Assembly: GCF_900240995.1 (NCBI RefSeq)
Contig: NZ_LT965953.1
Span: 186,001-250,000 of the forward strand
Direction: 5' to 3'
DNA length: 64,000 nt
Origin: Bacillus sp. Marseille-P3661
Lineage (GTDB): Bacteria; Bacillota; Bacilli; Bacillales; Bacillaceae_J
Made by a program: the position numbers and the translations under genes
Shown: positions 46,173 through 57,755 of the stretch, one piece after another
Position numbering within the stretch: position 1 is the stretch's first letter
Layout: the number at the start of each line of letters is the position of its first letter
The notes under the pieces: generated by a model
Databases searched by the model: none
Seen by the model: only the letters and a program-made list of their open reading frames with translations
Told to the model about the DNA's origin: nothing

Positions 46173-47360
46173 ATGTCAAAGCTATTTATGTTTGAAAAGC
46201 CACTAGGAATGCGCGATACGTTGCCAGAGCTGTATGAAACTAAGAAAAAGGTTTCAATGAAAATGGCTGAAGAAATCCAAGCTTGGGGTTATCAGTCGAT
46301 TGAAACACCAACATTAGAATATTACGAAACAGTAGGATCAGCATCGGCTATCCAAGATCAACAATTATTTAAATTATTAGATCAACAAGGACATACGCTT
46401 GTGCTACGACCGGACATGACTGCTCCGATCGCACGGGTTGCAGCATCTCGAATGAAGAACGAAGGTTTTCCATTAAGATTAGCATACGACACTAAGGTAT
46501 TCCGCGCCCAGCAGCGTGAAGGCGGACGTCCTGCTGAGTTTGAACAAGTTGGGATTGAATTAATCGGTGATCCGACATGCAGTGCAGATGCAGAAGTAAT
46601 TGCCTTAATGGTAGCGGTATTAAAGAATGCAGGCTTAAAAGACTTCACAGTGGCGATTGGCCATGTTGGTTTCGTCAACGCACTGTTTGTTGAAATATTA
46701 GGAAATGAAGAGCGTGCTAATACACTGCGCCGCTTTTTATATGAAAAAAATTATGTAGGCTATCGCGAGCATGTTAAAAGCTTACCGCTTTCTTCCATTG
46801 ACCGCCAATTGCTGTTGAACTTATTGCAGCTCCGCGGTGATCAAAAGAAGATTGCTGAAGCACGTGAGGTTACACAAAATAGTACGGCTCGAAAAGCGAT
46901 TGAAGAGCTTGATCAATTATGGACGCAATTAGAAAGCTATGGTGTCACAGATCATATTAAAATTGATTTAAACATTGTCAGTCATATGAGCTACTATACA
47001 GGCATTGTGTTTGAAGGCTACGCAGCAAACTTAGGATTTTCATTATGCAATGGTGGTCGTTATGATCAATTGCTTGAGAAATTCAATCGTCCGACACCTG
47101 CAACTGGCTTTGGAATTCGCCTAGATCGCTTTGTTGAGGCATTAGGGGTAGCAGCGGAGGATTCAACACCGCTCTCAGTTATTTTATTCAGTCAAGAAAG
47201 AAGACAAGAAGCCATTCAACTTGCATCTGAAAAACGAAAAGCAGGTGAAAAAGTCGTGCTGCAAGATATTTCAGGTGTAGATGATGTTGACTTATTTACA
47301 AAAAGATATGCAGACGTTTCATATTGTATCGGTAAAGCTGGAAAGGAGAATGGGGTATGA
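46173..47360 (+). CDS. hisZ: ATP phosphoribosyltransferase regulatory subunit HisZ
   Basis: 395 residues. A histidyl-tRNA-synthetase-like protein without aminoacylation function, needed to activate and regulate short-form HisG. Class II motifs are recognisable: [15 protein letters not shown], motif 2 [19 protein letters not shown], and [42 protein letters not shown] 46173 (SD AAAAGGTGGG) is preferred over GTG 46158. Overlaps hisG by four bases (ATGA). First gene of the his operon. Confidence 0.96.
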   Translation: MSKLFMFEKPLGMRDTLPELYETKKKVSMKMAEEIQAWGYQSIETPTLEYYETVGSASAIQDQQLFKLLDQQGHTLVLRPDMTAPIARVAASRMKNEGFPLRLAYDTKVFRAQQREGGRPAEFEQVGIELIGDPTCSADAEVIALMVAVLKNAGLKDFTVAIGHVGFVNALFVEILGNEERANTLRRFLYEKNYVGYREHVKSLPLSSIDRQLLLNLLQLRGDQKKIAEAREVTQNSTARKAIEELDQLWTQLESYGVTDHIKIDLNIVSHMSYYTGIVFEGYAANLGFSLCNGGRYDQLLEKFNRPTPATGFGIRLDRFVEALGVAAEDSTPLSVILFSQERRQEAIQLASEKRKAGEKVVLQDISGVDDVDLFTKRYADVSYCIGKAGKENGV

Positions 47361-47992
47361 GTTCTACGTTAACAATTGCAATGCCAAAGGGACGGATTTT
47401 TGAAGAAGCAGCAGAGCTGTTACGAAAAGCAAATTATAACCTTCCCCCTGAATTTGATGATAATCGCAAATTAATTATCGATGTACCAGAAGAAAATATG
47501 CGTTTCATCCTAGCAAAACCTATGGATGTTGTCACATATGTGGAACATGGCGTTGCTGATCTTGGCATCGCAGGTAAAGATACAATGCTCGAAGAAGACC
47601 GCGATGTATATGAAGTGCTAGATTTAAAAATTAGTGCTTGCCATTTAGCGGTTGCGGGATTACCTAATACAAAGCTTGGCTCGGTCGCTCCTAAAGTTGC
47701 GACAAAGTATCCAAAGGTGGCGTCCTCATACTTCCGTGAACAAGGCGAGCAAGTTGAAATTATTAAATTGAACGGTTCGATTGAACTTGCGCCGTTAATT
47801 GGTTTAGCAGAACGGATTGTTGATATTGTTTCAACAGGGCAAACTCTTAAAGAAAACGGCTTAGTGGAGCTTGAACGAATTGTTGATATTACATCGCGCT
47901 TGATCGTTAACCCAGTGAGCTACCGCATGAAAGATCAGTATATCGATGATATGGTTGAAAGGCTATCTACCGTTATTGAAGGAGGAAACTAG
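47357..47992 (+). CDS. hisG: ATP phosphoribosyltransferase catalytic subunit (short form)
   Basis: 211 residues. Catalyses the first step of histidine synthesis, ATP + PRPP to phosphoribosyl-ATP. The short form lacks the C-terminal regulatory domain and therefore needs HisZ, which is encoded directly upstream. It contains [14 protein letters not shown], the [13 protein letters not shown] loop and the PRPP-binding segment [16 protein letters not shown]. Start overlaps the hisZ stop. Confidence 0.97.
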   Translation: MSSTLTIAMPKGRIFEEAAELLRKANYNLPPEFDDNRKLIIDVPEENMRFILAKPMDVVTYVEHGVADLGIAGKDTMLEEDRDVYEVLDLKISACHLAVAGLPNTKLGSVAPKVATKYPKVASSYFREQGEQVEIIKLNGSIELAPLIGLAERIVDIVSTGQTLKENGLVELERIVDITSRLIVNPVSYRMKDQYIDDMVERLSTVIEGGN

Positions 47993-47993
47993 C

Positions 47994-49268
47994 ATGAAAA
48001 TTATTAAAGTGACTGATGCTTTAACATTAAAACGCGATTTAGATTCTGGAACAGACGAGCAACGTCACGCCGTGTTAGAAATCCTTGATAACGTTAAACA
48101 AACTGGCGACGCCGCACTATTTAATTACACTGAAAAATTTGATGGAGTTAGATTGCAGTCACTAAATATAACAGAACAGGAAATTCAAGAGGCCTACGAA
48201 CAAATCGATGAAGAAATTGTTGGCTACCTTAAAGAAGCAGCTGCTAATATTAGAGACTACCACAGCCGTCAAGTTCGTCAATCATGGATTACAACGCAAG
48301 AAGATGGTACGATTTTAGGTCAAAAAATTACACCGCTTGATGCAGTCGGCGTTTATGTACCAGGTGGTACGGCTGCATATCCGTCATCTGTGCTTATGAA
48401 TGTTGTTCCAGCACAAGTTGCTGGTGTAAAGCGGATTGCAATGGTGACGCCGCCAGGTAAAGATGGAAAACTTCCAGCTGGTGTTATTGTCGCTGCAAAT
48501 GAATGTGGCGTAACAGAAATTTACAAAGTTGGCGGTGCACAAGGTATTGCCGCGCTTGCATATGGAACTGAAACCATTGCTGCAGTTGATAAAATCACGG
48601 GCCCGGGGAATATTTTTGTGGCATTAGCGAAACGTGAAGTGTTTGGCGATGTTGATATTGATATGATTGCTGGACCTAGTGAAATCGTTGTGCTAGCGGA
48701 TGAACATGCAAATCCTGCTTACATAGCAGCTGATCTTTTATCGCAAGCAGAGCATGATGTTAGAGCGTCAAGCGTGCTTGTAACGTCGTCAATGGAATTA
48801 GCTGAAAAGGTGGCACTTGAAGTCGAAAATCAATTAGCAACGCTGCCGCGCCGAGAAATTGCCGGTGCATCCATTGACAATTATGGTGCGATTTATGTAG
48901 CAGACTCTTTAGAGGCAGCAATCGATGCTGTTAACGAATTAGCGCCAGAACATCTTGAAATCATGACCGAGGATCCAATGGCGATCATGGGTAAAATCCG
49001 CCATGCTGGCGCGATTTTCCTTGGTGAAAATAGCTCAGAGCCTGTGGGTGACTATTTTGCTGGACCGAACCATGTATTGCCTACAAATGGTACTGCTCGT
49101 TTTTCAAGTCCATTAAACGTTGATGATTTTGTAAAAAAATCGAGCATTATTTCGTACAGCCGAACTGCTATTCAAAGCAATGGCCAAAAAATTGCAGCCC
49201 TAGCCCGCTTAGAAGGCCTAGAAGCGCATGCCCGTGCAGTAGAGCAACGTTTGAATAAAGGTAACTAA
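47994..49268 (+). CDS. hisD: Histidinol dehydrogenase
   Basis: 424 residues. Zinc enzyme for the last two oxidations, histidinol to histidine with NAD. It has the signature [46 protein letters not shown], and EHLEI and NHVLPT near the active site. ATG 47994 with SD AAGGAGGA directly after the hisG stop. The open frame upstream to 47946 lies inside hisG. Confidence 0.97.
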   Translation: MKIIKVTDALTLKRDLDSGTDEQRHAVLEILDNVKQTGDAALFNYTEKFDGVRLQSLNITEQEIQEAYEQIDEEIVGYLKEAAANIRDYHSRQVRQSWITTQEDGTILGQKITPLDAVGVYVPGGTAAYPSSVLMNVVPAQVAGVKRIAMVTPPGKDGKLPAGVIVAANECGVTEIYKVGGAQGIAALAYGTETIAAVDKITGPGNIFVALAKREVFGDVDIDMIAGPSEIVVLADEHANPAYIAADLLSQAEHDVRASSVLVTSSMELAEKVALEVENQLATLPRREIAGASIDNYGAIYVADSLEAAIDAVNELAPEHLEIMTEDPMAIMGKIRHAGAIFLGENSSEPVGDYFAGPNHVLPTNGTARFSSPLNVDDFVKKSSIISYSRTAIQSNGQKIAALARLEGLEAHARAVEQRLNKGN

Positions 49269-49368
49269 GTTGGTAAAACACGATTATCAGAATGTTGAAT
49301 AATTCCAATAATAAATTTTAGTTTATAATGATAACTAGAATAAAAGCCAAACTTAAGGAGGAACTTAA
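49269..49368 (+). other. Widened hisD-hisB gap, possible internal promoter
   Basis: A 100-base gap interrupts an otherwise tightly packed operon. It contains a perfect TATAAT (49324-49329). The best -35-like hexamer, TTGAAT (49295-49300), is 23 bases upstream, too far for a standard promoter. Transcription of hisBHAFI from here is possible but weakly supported. Confidence 0.3.
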
Positions 49369-49965
49369 ATGGTTTTAGATGGACGTCATGCAAGTATAGA
49401 TCGTAAAACAAATGAAACAGCTATTCAGCTTACTTTTTCAGTTGATGGTGAAGGAAGAACTGAATTAGAAACAGGAGTTCCATTTTTAACACATATGCTA
49501 GATCTTTTTACAAAACATGGCCAGTTTGATTTAATGATCGATGCAAAAGGTGACATCGAAGTGGATGATCATCATACAACTGAAGATATCGGCATTTGTC
49601 TTGGACAAGCGTTGCGCGAGGCGCTAGGTGATAAAAAAGGCATTAAGCGTTATGGCAATGCATTTGTACCGATGGATGAGGCATTGGCGCAGGTTGTCAT
49701 TGATTTAAGCAATCGCCCGCATTTCGAGATTAAAGGTGAATTCCCAAATTCTCGCGTAGGTACGTTTGATGTTGAGTTAGTTCATGAATTTTTATGGAAA
49801 CTTGCATTAGAAGCGCGCATGAATCTTCATGTCATTGTTCATTATGGTCACAATACACATCACATGATTGAAGCTGTATTTAAAGCATTAGGACGTGCAT
49901 TAGACGAAGCAACGATGATCGATCCTCGAGTTAAAGGGGTTCCGTCAACGAAAGGGATGTTGTAA
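49369..49965 (+). CDS. hisB: Imidazoleglycerol-phosphate dehydratase
   Basis: 198 residues, the monofunctional dehydratase without the phosphatase domain of enteric HisB. It has two metal-binding repeats: GVPFLTHMLDLFTKHGQFD with DDHHTTEDIGICLG, and later ELVHEFLWKLALEARMNLHV with GHNTHHMIEAVFKA. The separate histidinol-phosphatase gene is not in this window. SD AAGGAGG eight bases upstream. Confidence 0.97.
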   Translation: MVLDGRHASIDRKTNETAIQLTFSVDGEGRTELETGVPFLTHMLDLFTKHGQFDLMIDAKGDIEVDDHHTTEDIGICLGQALREALGDKKGIKRYGNAFVPMDEALAQVVIDLSNRPHFEIKGEFPNSRVGTFDVELVHEFLWKLALEARMNLHVIVHYGHNTHHMIEAVFKALGRALDEATMIDPRVKGVPSTKGML

Positions 49966-49968
49966 AAA

Positions 49969-50601
49969 ATGATAGGCATTATCGATTATGGCATGGGGAA
50001 TTTATACAGCGTCAGCAAGGCGCTGGAGCGAATGAACTATGAATACATTGTTACAGATGATACGGAAAAACTGAGCAGCTGTAAAGGTCTTATCCTGCCT
50101 GGTGTTGGCTCATTTAAAGATGCAATGGCGATTTTAAATGAAACAGGCTTAACTGCTTTTATAAAAAGTGAAGTGGCAGCTGGCAAGCCGTTATTAGGAA
50201 TTTGCCTTGGCATGCAGCTATTATTTGATGAAAGTGAAGAAAATGGCATCACGACAGGTTTCCAATTTTTAAGTGGAAAAATTGTCAAGTTCCCCGGAAC
50301 GACAGCAAATGGTGAGAAATACAAAGTTCCGCACATGGGCTGGAATAAGCTAAACTTTAATCATCCAGAATCGCCGCTTCTACAAAATGTGGAGCAGGGT
50401 CATGTTTATTTCGTGCATTCCTATTATGCGGCGCCTGAGGATCATGATGTTGTGTTAGCAAGCAGCACATATGATGTTGAAGTGCCTGCTGTAGTTGGAA
50501 AAGGAAATGTGTTTGGCACACAATTCCATCCGGAAAAAAGCAGCGATATCGGACTTTCAATTTTAAAGAATTTTGCAAGTGTTGTTGAAGGGAGAGCGTA
50601 A
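49969..50601 (+). CDS. hisH: Imidazole glycerol phosphate synthase, glutaminase subunit
   Basis: 210 residues. Class I glutamine amidotransferase that feeds ammonia to HisF. Nucleophile Cys79 in [15 protein letters not shown], His and Glu in TQFHPEKSS near the C-terminus, and oxyanion-strand motif [10 protein letters not shown] are all present. Starts three bases after the hisB stop. Confidence 0.97.
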   Translation: MIGIIDYGMGNLYSVSKALERMNYEYIVTDDTEKLSSCKGLILPGVGSFKDAMAILNETGLTAFIKSEVAAGKPLLGICLGMQLLFDESEENGITTGFQFLSGKIVKFPGTTANGEKYKVPHMGWNKLNFNHPESPLLQNVEQGHVYFVHSYYAAPEDHDVVLASSTYDVEVPAVVGKGNVFGTQFHPEKSSDIGLSILKNFASVVEGRA

Positions 50602-50602
50602 T

Positions 50603-51337
50603 ATGAGTTTTACAATATATCCGGCGATCGATATGCGCGGTGGAAAATGTGTACGGTTGTTGCAAGGTGATTACGATAAAGAAACAGTGTATGGCGATTC
50701 TCCTTTTGATATGGCAAAGGTGTTTGCCGATGAAGGTGCAGAATGGATCCATATGGTTGATTTAGACGGTGCCAAAGCTGGTAAGCGTGTCAATGATGAA
50801 TACGTGCTTCAAGTGGCGAATAATTTAAATGTAAAAGTGCAAATTGGCGGCGGTATTCGTACGGAAGAAGATGTTGCATATTATTTAGAAAATGGCGTGA
50901 GCCGCGTGATTTTAGGAAGTGCTGCGATTTCAGATCCTGATTTTGTAAAAGCAATGCTTAAAAAATACGGTGAAAAAATTGCGATCGGCATCGATGCGAA
51001 AAATGGCTATGTTGCAACAGAAGGCTGGTTAAATACATCGAATGTAAAAGCGACAGACCTTGGAAAAGAGTTAGCTGCTGCAGGCGCGGAAGTGTTTATT
51101 TTTACCGATATCGCAACAGATGGAATGCTATCAGGACCAAATATCCATGCAAACGCAGAGCTTGCTGATGCAACTGGTAAACAAGTGATTGCATCTGGTG
51201 GTGTGAGTTCACTTCAGGATTTAATTGAATTGAAAAAGTACGCAGCCAAAGGTGTAGGCGGTGCGATTGTAGGTAAAGCGCTGTATACAAAACAATTTAC
51301 AGTGAAAGAGGCGCTAAGCGAGGTGGGACAAGCATGA
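50603..51337 (+). CDS. hisA: ProFAR isomerase
   Basis: 244 residues. (Beta/alpha)8 barrel that isomerises ProFAR to PRFAR. Catalytic Asp in [14 protein letters not shown] and Asp in [14 protein letters not shown], with phosphate-binding IGGGIRT and ASGGVSS loops. ATG 50603 (SD GAAGGGAGA) follows the hisH stop by one base; the earlier in-frame ATG at 50573 lies in hisH. Overlaps hisF by four bases. Confidence 0.97.
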   Translation: MSFTIYPAIDMRGGKCVRLLQGDYDKETVYGDSPFDMAKVFADEGAEWIHMVDLDGAKAGKRVNDEYVLQVANNLNVKVQIGGGIRTEEDVAYYLENGVSRVILGSAAISDPDFVKAMLKKYGEKIAIGIDAKNGYVATEGWLNTSNVKATDLGKELAAAGAEVFIFTDIATDGMLSGPNIHANAELADATGKQVIASGGVSSLQDLIELKKYAAKGVGGAIVGKALYTKQFTVKEALSEVGQA

Positions 51338-52092
51338 TTACGAAACGTATCATACCTTGTTTAGATGTAAAAGAAGGCCGCGTTGTAAAAGGCGTTCAAT
51401 TCGTTGAGCTTCGCGATGCTGGTGATCCGGTTGAGTTAGCTGAGTTTTATGATCATGAGGGTGCCGATGAGCTTGTGTTCTTAGATATTTCGGCATCACA
51501 TGAAGGCCGTGAAACGATGGTTGATGTCGTTGAGCGTGTAGCTGCGAAATTGGCCATTCCGTTTACAGTTGGGGGCGGCATCAACTCGCTTGAAGATATG
51601 AAACGGATTTTACGTGCTGGTGCGGATAAGGTATCATTAAATACAGCAGCCGTTAGAAATCCAGAGTTAATTACAGAAGGTGCAGGCTTTTTTGGATCGC
51701 AATGTATCGTAGTGGCGATTGATGCAAAATATGATGAGTCTTTAGGTTCATGGCGCGTTTACACACATGGCGGCCGCAATGCAACACAGCGTGATGTCAT
51801 TGAGTGGGCACAGGAAGTTGTTGAGCGCGGTGCAGGTGAAATTTTATTAACGAGCATGGATCAAGACGGTGAAAAATCTGGTTTCGATATCGCTTTAACG
51901 AAAGCGGTTAGTGAGGCAGTCACGGTTCCTGTTATTGCGTCAGGTGGAGCAGGTAACGCTCAGCACTTTGTGGATGCATTTAAAGATGCTAAAGCAGATG
52001 CCGCGTTGGCAGCATCTATTTTTCACTATAAAGAAACGTCTGTAAAAGAAGTGAAGGACTATATTCGTAAAGAAGGGGTGAATGTGCGATGA
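51334..52092 (+). CDS. hisF: Imidazole glycerol phosphate synthase, cyclase subunit
   Basis: 252 residues. (Beta/alpha)8 barrel related to HisA. Catalytic Asp in [17 protein letters not shown] and in [12 protein letters not shown], phosphate loops VGGGINS and ASGGAGN. Partner of HisH. Start overlaps the hisA stop (ATGA) and its end overlaps hisI (ATGA), so the block is translationally coupled. Confidence 0.97.
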   Translation: MITKRIIPCLDVKEGRVVKGVQFVELRDAGDPVELAEFYDHEGADELVFLDISASHEGRETMVDVVERVAAKLAIPFTVGGGINSLEDMKRILRAGADKVSLNTAAVRNPELITEGAGFFGSQCIVVAIDAKYDESLGSWRVYTHGGRNATQRDVIEWAQEVVERGAGEILLTSMDQDGEKSGFDIALTKAVSEAVTVPVIASGGAGNAQHFVDAFKDAKADAALAASIFHYKETSVKEVKDYIRKEGVNVR

Positions 52093-52724
52093 GCCTCTCA
52101 AATATTAAATTTGATGATAACGGGTTAATTCCAGCCATTGTACAAGATGTTGCAAGTAAGGAAGTTTTGACTCTAGCTTATATGAATGAAGAGTCATTAA
52201 GAAAATCACTTGAAACAAAGGAAACATGGTTTTGGAGCCGCTCGCGCCAAGAGCTATGGCATAAAGGCGAAACTTCTGGAAACACACAAAAGATTCATGA
52301 CATTCGCTATGACTGCGATCAAGATGCGTTGGTTGTACTAGTTGATCCAGCTGGACCTGCTTGCCATGAAGGTACGTATAGCTGTTTCTCGACATCACTA
52401 TTTGAGAATGAGCCAGTTCCACAGCTGCAAAGCAATCGTTTTGCGATTATTAATGAGCTAGAACGCGTAATTGCAGAGCGTGAGGCAGAGCGTCCTGAAG
52501 GTGCATATACTACATATCTATTCGATAAAGGTGTCGATAAAATTCTTAAAAAAGTCGGCGAAGAAGCATCAGAAGTTATTATCGCTTCAAAAAATCGCGA
52601 TCCGGAAGAATTGAAGTGGGAAGTTGCGGATCTTCTTTATCACTTGCTAGTGTTATTACGCGAGCAAAAACTTCCTTTAGATGATGTATTAAATGTTTTA
52701 GTGGAAAGACATAGCGGAAAATAA
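52089..52724 (+). CDS. hisI: Bifunctional phosphoribosyl-AMP cyclohydrolase / phosphoribosyl-ATP pyrophosphatase
   Basis: 211 residues, a HisIE fusion. Residues ~1-115 are the cyclohydrolase (metal motifs [43 protein letters not shown]). Residues ~120-211 are the MazG-like pyrophosphatase ([32 protein letters not shown]). Carries out steps 2 and 3. Last gene of the operon here; hisC and histidinol phosphatase are absent and must be encoded elsewhere. Confidence 0.97.
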   Translation: MSLSNIKFDDNGLIPAIVQDVASKEVLTLAYMNEESLRKSLETKETWFWSRSRQELWHKGETSGNTQKIHDIRYDCDQDALVVLVDPAGPACHEGTYSCFSTSLFENEPVPQLQSNRFAIINELERVIAEREAERPEGAYTTYLFDKGVDKILKKVGEEASEVIIASKNRDPEELKWEVADLLYHLLVLLREQKLPLDDVLNVLVERHSGK

Positions 52725-52729
52725 TTCAT

Positions 52730-52765
52730 AAAAGGCTATCATCTTAATGGGTGGTGGCTTTTTGT
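52730..52765 (+). terminator. Terminator of the his operon
   Basis: AAAAG-GCTATCATC pairs with GGTGGTGGCTTTT (one bulge, several G-U pairs), followed by TTTG, six bases after hisI. Confidence 0.65.
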
Positions 52766-53045
52766 ACTTTAAGAAAGATTAATTTCTAATGTAGGGCCAT
52801 TCCTGGAGTAATTTTTTCCAAATATACATAAAACGGATGAATGTACTATTAAAAATGATTTACTTAGTATATAATTGAGAGTGATTATCATTGATTTAGA
52901 AGATTTTTAAACTCGACATTTTGGATAATTATATGCATTATTCCGATTATTGTTATGGAAATAGTGCGATTTTAGCTAATAAAGAACAGGGTAAATGAAA
53001 TGCAACTTAACTTAGTCTACTATAAGGCACTATTTACCGTAGATT

Positions 53046-53503
53046 TGCTTAAAGCATCGTACTATAATAGAAAACTCTATCAAAATTGAAGGTCGCAAAT
53101 TTAAGGCTGTAAGCTGCAAATAAATTTGCAGTAGCTGTCAATCTGCCAATCTATAGCTAAATGTTACAAATAAAAATCGCCAATAAATGGCCGTAAGCTA
53201 CTAAAGGGGCAAGATTCAACCAATGCAGCAAACTCTATTGTAAGGTAGTTGTCAAACGAAAAAAAATTAACTATTGCGCTATACCTAATTTTTTATAAGA
53301 GACTTTGATGTTGAAAAGTAAAATATGATATACTATTTTCGGCTATCTATTTCTTATTGTTCGATATTATAAAATTTTAAATAAATCCCGCATGTATGAA
53401 AATATGTGCAACCTGTAACTGAAAAAGTAACGGAAAATGTTCGTAAAGGCTTGAATGGTTCTTAAAGTAAAGAATTGTTCAACTACTACAATTTGGAGGT
53501 TTT
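53046..53503 (+). promoter_or_regulatory. Promoter and long leader before yvcD
   Basis: Within a 740-base gap, TATAAT (53063-53068) with a weak -35 TAGATT 17 bases upstream would start an RNA near 53075, giving a 430-base leader. It contains a strong hairpin, CTGCAAAT-AA-ATTTGCAG (about 53115-53132). Two related blocks, GGC-GTAAGCT (near 53105 and 53193), may be a repeated structural unit. I recognise no riboswitch class. The part before 53046 shows nothing clear. Confidence 0.35.
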
Positions 53504-55024
53504 ATGGGAAGACAACAACAAAAAGCGGAAAATTTAATCGGACAGATCGTTCCATTTGCTCAAAATGGAGAATACTTTTTCAAAAAAGGGCTTAAATACT
53601 ACCGTCGTCGAGAATTGTATAAAGCAAAAAAGTATTTTCAACGGGCAATTCAGTACGATCCAAATGAACCTATATTTTTATGTCAACAAGCTGCAGTGCT
53701 TGCTGAATTGAGTGAGTTTGAAGAGTCTAATACAATTTTAAAGAGAATTATCGATAAACTAGACTCTGAAATGTATGAATGCTATTACTTTTTAGCAAAT
53801 AATTATGCATATTTAGGATTGTTTCAAGAGGCTAAAAAATATGCGAATCAGTATTTAAAGTTTGCACCAGATGGCGAATTTTATGAGGATACTGAGGACC
53901 TTATTGATTTATTATCAATTGAATCAAGTGAAATGAACATTCACTTAGAAGAAACGGATGAAGAAAATTTAATTTTACAGCAGGAAAATGCACGTGAACT
54001 GCTTGAAAATGGAAAGCTGGAAGAAGCAAGTGAAATCCTTCAACAGCTTATTTCTGATTACCCTGAATTTTGGTCTGCCTATAATAATTTGGCGCTAGCG
54101 CAGTTTTATTTAGGTAATGTAAAAAAAGCAATTAAGCTTACAGAGGACGTTCTACAGAAAAATGAAGGCAATCTTCATGCAATGTGTAATTTGGCCGTCT
54201 TTTTCCATTACTTAGGACGAGAGAAGGCTGTTGAACATATTGTTGCACAGCTTAATATTGTTCATCCTATTGACTTTGACCAACGTTCGAAACTAGGTGT
54301 AACCTTTGCGTTGTTAGGGAAATATGAATTTGCTTATCGTTGGTTGCGCTGGTTGCAAAAGTTTGGTTATGAGGGCGATGTTTCATTCTACTATTGGTTA
54401 TCAATTTCCGCATTTTATACCGATCATAATGAGATCGCAAATGATGCGTGGAATAAAGTCGTCCGGATGAATCCTGAAAAAAGAAATGCTGAGCCATGGT
54501 TAAACTCAAATATGGCGATCAATGAGGAGCCATTAACGTCTTCATTATTAGAGCAGTTTAAGGAAACCGATAATGAGGAAAAGAAATGCTTGCTGTTGTT
54601 TCTTTTAATGGAAGCGGGAAATGTTGAGTCATTAGAAGAAATTAAACGCATCGTTTCAAGCGACTCCTTGCATTATTTAGAAGAATTTACGAACCATATG
54701 TTGAACAAACTAACATATGATAACCATAAAGTATCACCGCGATTTGTTGATGGCTATAATGTAATCGACACATTAGAAGATCAAAATGGTTGGTCACAAA
54801 TAATTCAACAAAAAATATATATACTATGGTTTCGGGTTCTGCAGAATGGTGTAAATGACCCGTCAATTAACTTTAAAAATAACCAAGCATGGGCGGCAGC
54901 AGTTGAATATTGCTTTGTAAGAGCAGAAGAGTATCCGATTAGTCAAAAGGAGATTGCTCAAAAATACTCAATATCAACTTCAACACTAAGAAAATATACG
55001 CAGCTTGTGATGGATTTAATTTAA
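53504..55024 (+). CDS. yvcD: TPR-repeat protein YvcD
   Basis: 506 residues of tetratricopeptide helices: KYYRRRELYKAKKYFQRAIQ (~29-60), LANNYAYLGLFQEAKKYANQ (~105-130), ARELLENGKLEEASEILQQL (~165-195) and YNNLALAQFYLGNVKKAIKL (~197-225). The C-terminal ~40 residues hold a helix-turn-helix-like segment (SQKEIAQKYSISTSTLRKYT). No signal peptide. Partners are unknown. SD TTTGGAGGTTTT. Position before trxB agrees with B. subtilis yvcD. Confidence 0.85.
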   Translation: MGRQQQKAENLIGQIVPFAQNGEYFFKKGLKYYRRRELYKAKKYFQRAIQYDPNEPIFLCQQAAVLAELSEFEESNTILKRIIDKLDSEMYECYYFLANNYAYLGLFQEAKKYANQYLKFAPDGEFYEDTEDLIDLLSIESSEMNIHLEETDEENLILQQENARELLENGKLEEASEILQQLISDYPEFWSAYNNLALAQFYLGNVKKAIKLTEDVLQKNEGNLHAMCNLAVFFHYLGREKAVEHIVAQLNIVHPIDFDQRSKLGVTFALLGKYEFAYRWLRWLQKFGYEGDVSFYYWLSISAFYTDHNEIANDAWNKVVRMNPEKRNAEPWLNSNMAINEEPLTSSLLEQFKETDNEEKKCLLLFLLMEAGNVESLEEIKRIVSSDSLHYLEEFTNHMLNKLTYDNHKVSPRFVDGYNVIDTLEDQNGWSQIIQQKIYILWFRVLQNGVNDPSINFKNNQAWAAAVEYCFVRAEEYPISQKEIAQKYSISTSTLRKYTQLVMDLI

Positions 55025-55068
55025 GGATAAGTTAAAAAAAGTTCATACTTCATTGAGCATTTTTATAG

Positions 55069-56082
<1,014 letters not shown>

Positions 56083-56180
56083 AATTTTTAACAAATCTTT
56101 AACCCGATTGTAACCGTGTTGAAACATTTAGGGGGTATGATAGAAGTAAGAAATGACCCCCCTTTAATTATATAAGAAAC

Positions 56181-56215
56181 AAAGGCACAGTTCGTAGCTG
56201 CTGCCTCTTTTTTTG
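56181..56215 (+). terminator. Terminator of trxB
   Basis: AAAGGCACAG pairs with CTGCTGCCTCTTT (one bulge) and is followed by a run of T. Confidence 0.7.
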
Positions 56216-56381
56216 CTGTATATTTGTCGTTTTCATTTAAAAAAATACCTAGCTACTATACTTTACTATTTCAATGTAACACAATATCACGTGTTAATTG
56301 TGACCTACTCACAATAATAGTATAATAAGGCTAAGTTAATATTTGTATAGGACAAGTAGCTATACTGTTGAGGTGAACGAT

Positions 56382-56840
56382 TTGCAGCGTGTGACTAATT
56401 GCGTTTTAAAAAAAGGAGACCAAATACTTCTTCTGAAAAAGCCCCGTCGAGGTTGGTGGGTAGCACCTGGTGGAAAAATGGAGCTAGGTGAATCTATTAG
56501 AGATTCTGTCATTCGTGAATACCGTGAAGAAACGGGTATATATTTGAAGGACCCAACGATTAAAGGGATTTTTACAATTGTCATTAAAGAGGAAGATGAA
56601 GTTATTGCAGAGTGGATGATGTTTACATTTTTTGCAGAGCAATTTGATGGTGTAAATGTCGATGAATCTGATGAAGGCCTAGTACAATGGCAGCCGCTTA
56701 CAGATGTTAATAAGCTGCCAATGGCACCTGGTGATTATCATATAATTGATTATTGCATTAATGGAAATGGGATTATGTACGGTACTTTTACGTATACGCC
56801 GAATTTTGAACTCATTTCTTATCGGTTAGATCCATCTTAA
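56382..56840 (+). CDS. yvcI: Nudix hydrolase YvcI
   Basis: 152 residues. The Nudix box GGKMELGESIRDSVIREYRE-ETG is complete. The substrate of the orthologue is not firmly known. TTG 56382 with SD GAGGTGAA is preferred; the frame is open upstream to 56343 without an SD. It starts the conserved yvcI-rapZ-yvcK-whiA-crh cluster. The LSYRLDP-type C-terminus (ISYRLDPS) is also family-typical. Confidence 0.92.
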   Translation: MQRVTNCVLKKGDQILLLKKPRRGWWVAPGGKMELGESIRDSVIREYREETGIYLKDPTIKGIFTIVIKEEDEVIAEWMMFTFFAEQFDGVNVDESDEGLVQWQPLTDVNKLPMAPGDYHIIDYCINGNGIMYGTFTYTPNFELISYRLDPS

Positions 56841-56867
56841 TATATTTGAAAGGGGCGCAACTATACA

Positions 56868-57755
56868 ATGGTTACAGCAAATCATGATGTTCAAATGGTT
56901 ATTATTACAGGGATGAGTGGAGCAGGGAAAACTGTTGCTGTCCAAAGCTTTGAGGATTTAGGCTTTTTTTGTGTAGATAATTTACCCCCGACGTTACTTC
57001 CTAAATTTTTAGAGTTAGTTAAAGAATCAGGCGTTAAAATGAATAAAGTGGCTTTGGTAATGGATTTACGCGGCCGCGAATTTTTTGAGTCATTATTAGA
57101 CGCTATTGACGATATGAATGATAAGAGGTGGGTTATTCCACAAATTGTTTTCTTAGATGCGAGTGATTCAGCTTTAGTTAGTCGTTATAAGGAAACGAGA
57201 AGAGCACATCCGTTAGCGCCAAGTGGCATGCCTCTTGAAGGAATACAGCTTGAAAGAGAGATGCTCGATGAATTAAAGGGGCGTGCTCAATTTATTATTG
57301 ATACATCTGAGTTAAGCCCGCGCAAGCTCCGTGAAAGAATTATTACAGGCTTTTCGAAGGAAAAACAGCAAATTTTTAATGTAAATGTGATTTCGTTTGG
57401 ATTTAAATATGGAATCCCAATTGATGCTGATTTAGTTTTTGATGTTCGGTTTTTACCGAATCCGCATTATATTGATGCACTTCGTCCAAAAACCGGTCTT
57501 GAAGAAGAAGTTTCGTCCTATGTGTTAAAGCAGCCGGAGACACAAAAATTTATGGAAAAACTTATTGATTTACTTGAATTTATGTTGCCACAATATAAAC
57601 GCGAAGGCAAAAGTCAATTAATTATTGCCATTGGTTGTACAGGGGGGCAACACCGCTCTGTAACATTAGCAGAATATATCGGCAAGCATTTTGAAAAGGA
57701 CTATTATACAACTCGAGGACATCGGGATATAAACAAGCGAAAGGGCAAAAGTTAA
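56868..57755 (+). CDS. rapZ: RNase adapter / nucleotide-binding protein RapZ (YvcJ)
   Basis: 295 residues. P-loop protein with Walker A GMSGAGKT (15-22), [17 protein letters not shown] and the C-terminal domain with [16 protein letters not shown]. The E. coli homologue targets the GlmZ small RNA; in Bacillus it binds nucleotides and affects competence. The role here is inferred from family. SD AAAGGGG. Its stop overlaps the yvcK start (TAATG). Confidence 0.95.
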   Translation: MVTANHDVQMVIITGMSGAGKTVAVQSFEDLGFFCVDNLPPTLLPKFLELVKESGVKMNKVALVMDLRGREFFESLLDAIDDMNDKRWVIPQIVFLDASDSALVSRYKETRRAHPLAPSGMPLEGIQLEREMLDELKGRAQFIIDTSELSPRKLRERIITGFSKEKQQIFNVNVISFGFKYGIPIDADLVFDVRFLPNPHYIDALRPKTGLEEEVSSYVLKQPETQKFMEKLIDLLEFMLPQYKREGKSQLIIAIGCTGGQHRSVTLAEYIGKHFEKDYYTTRGHRDINKRKGKS

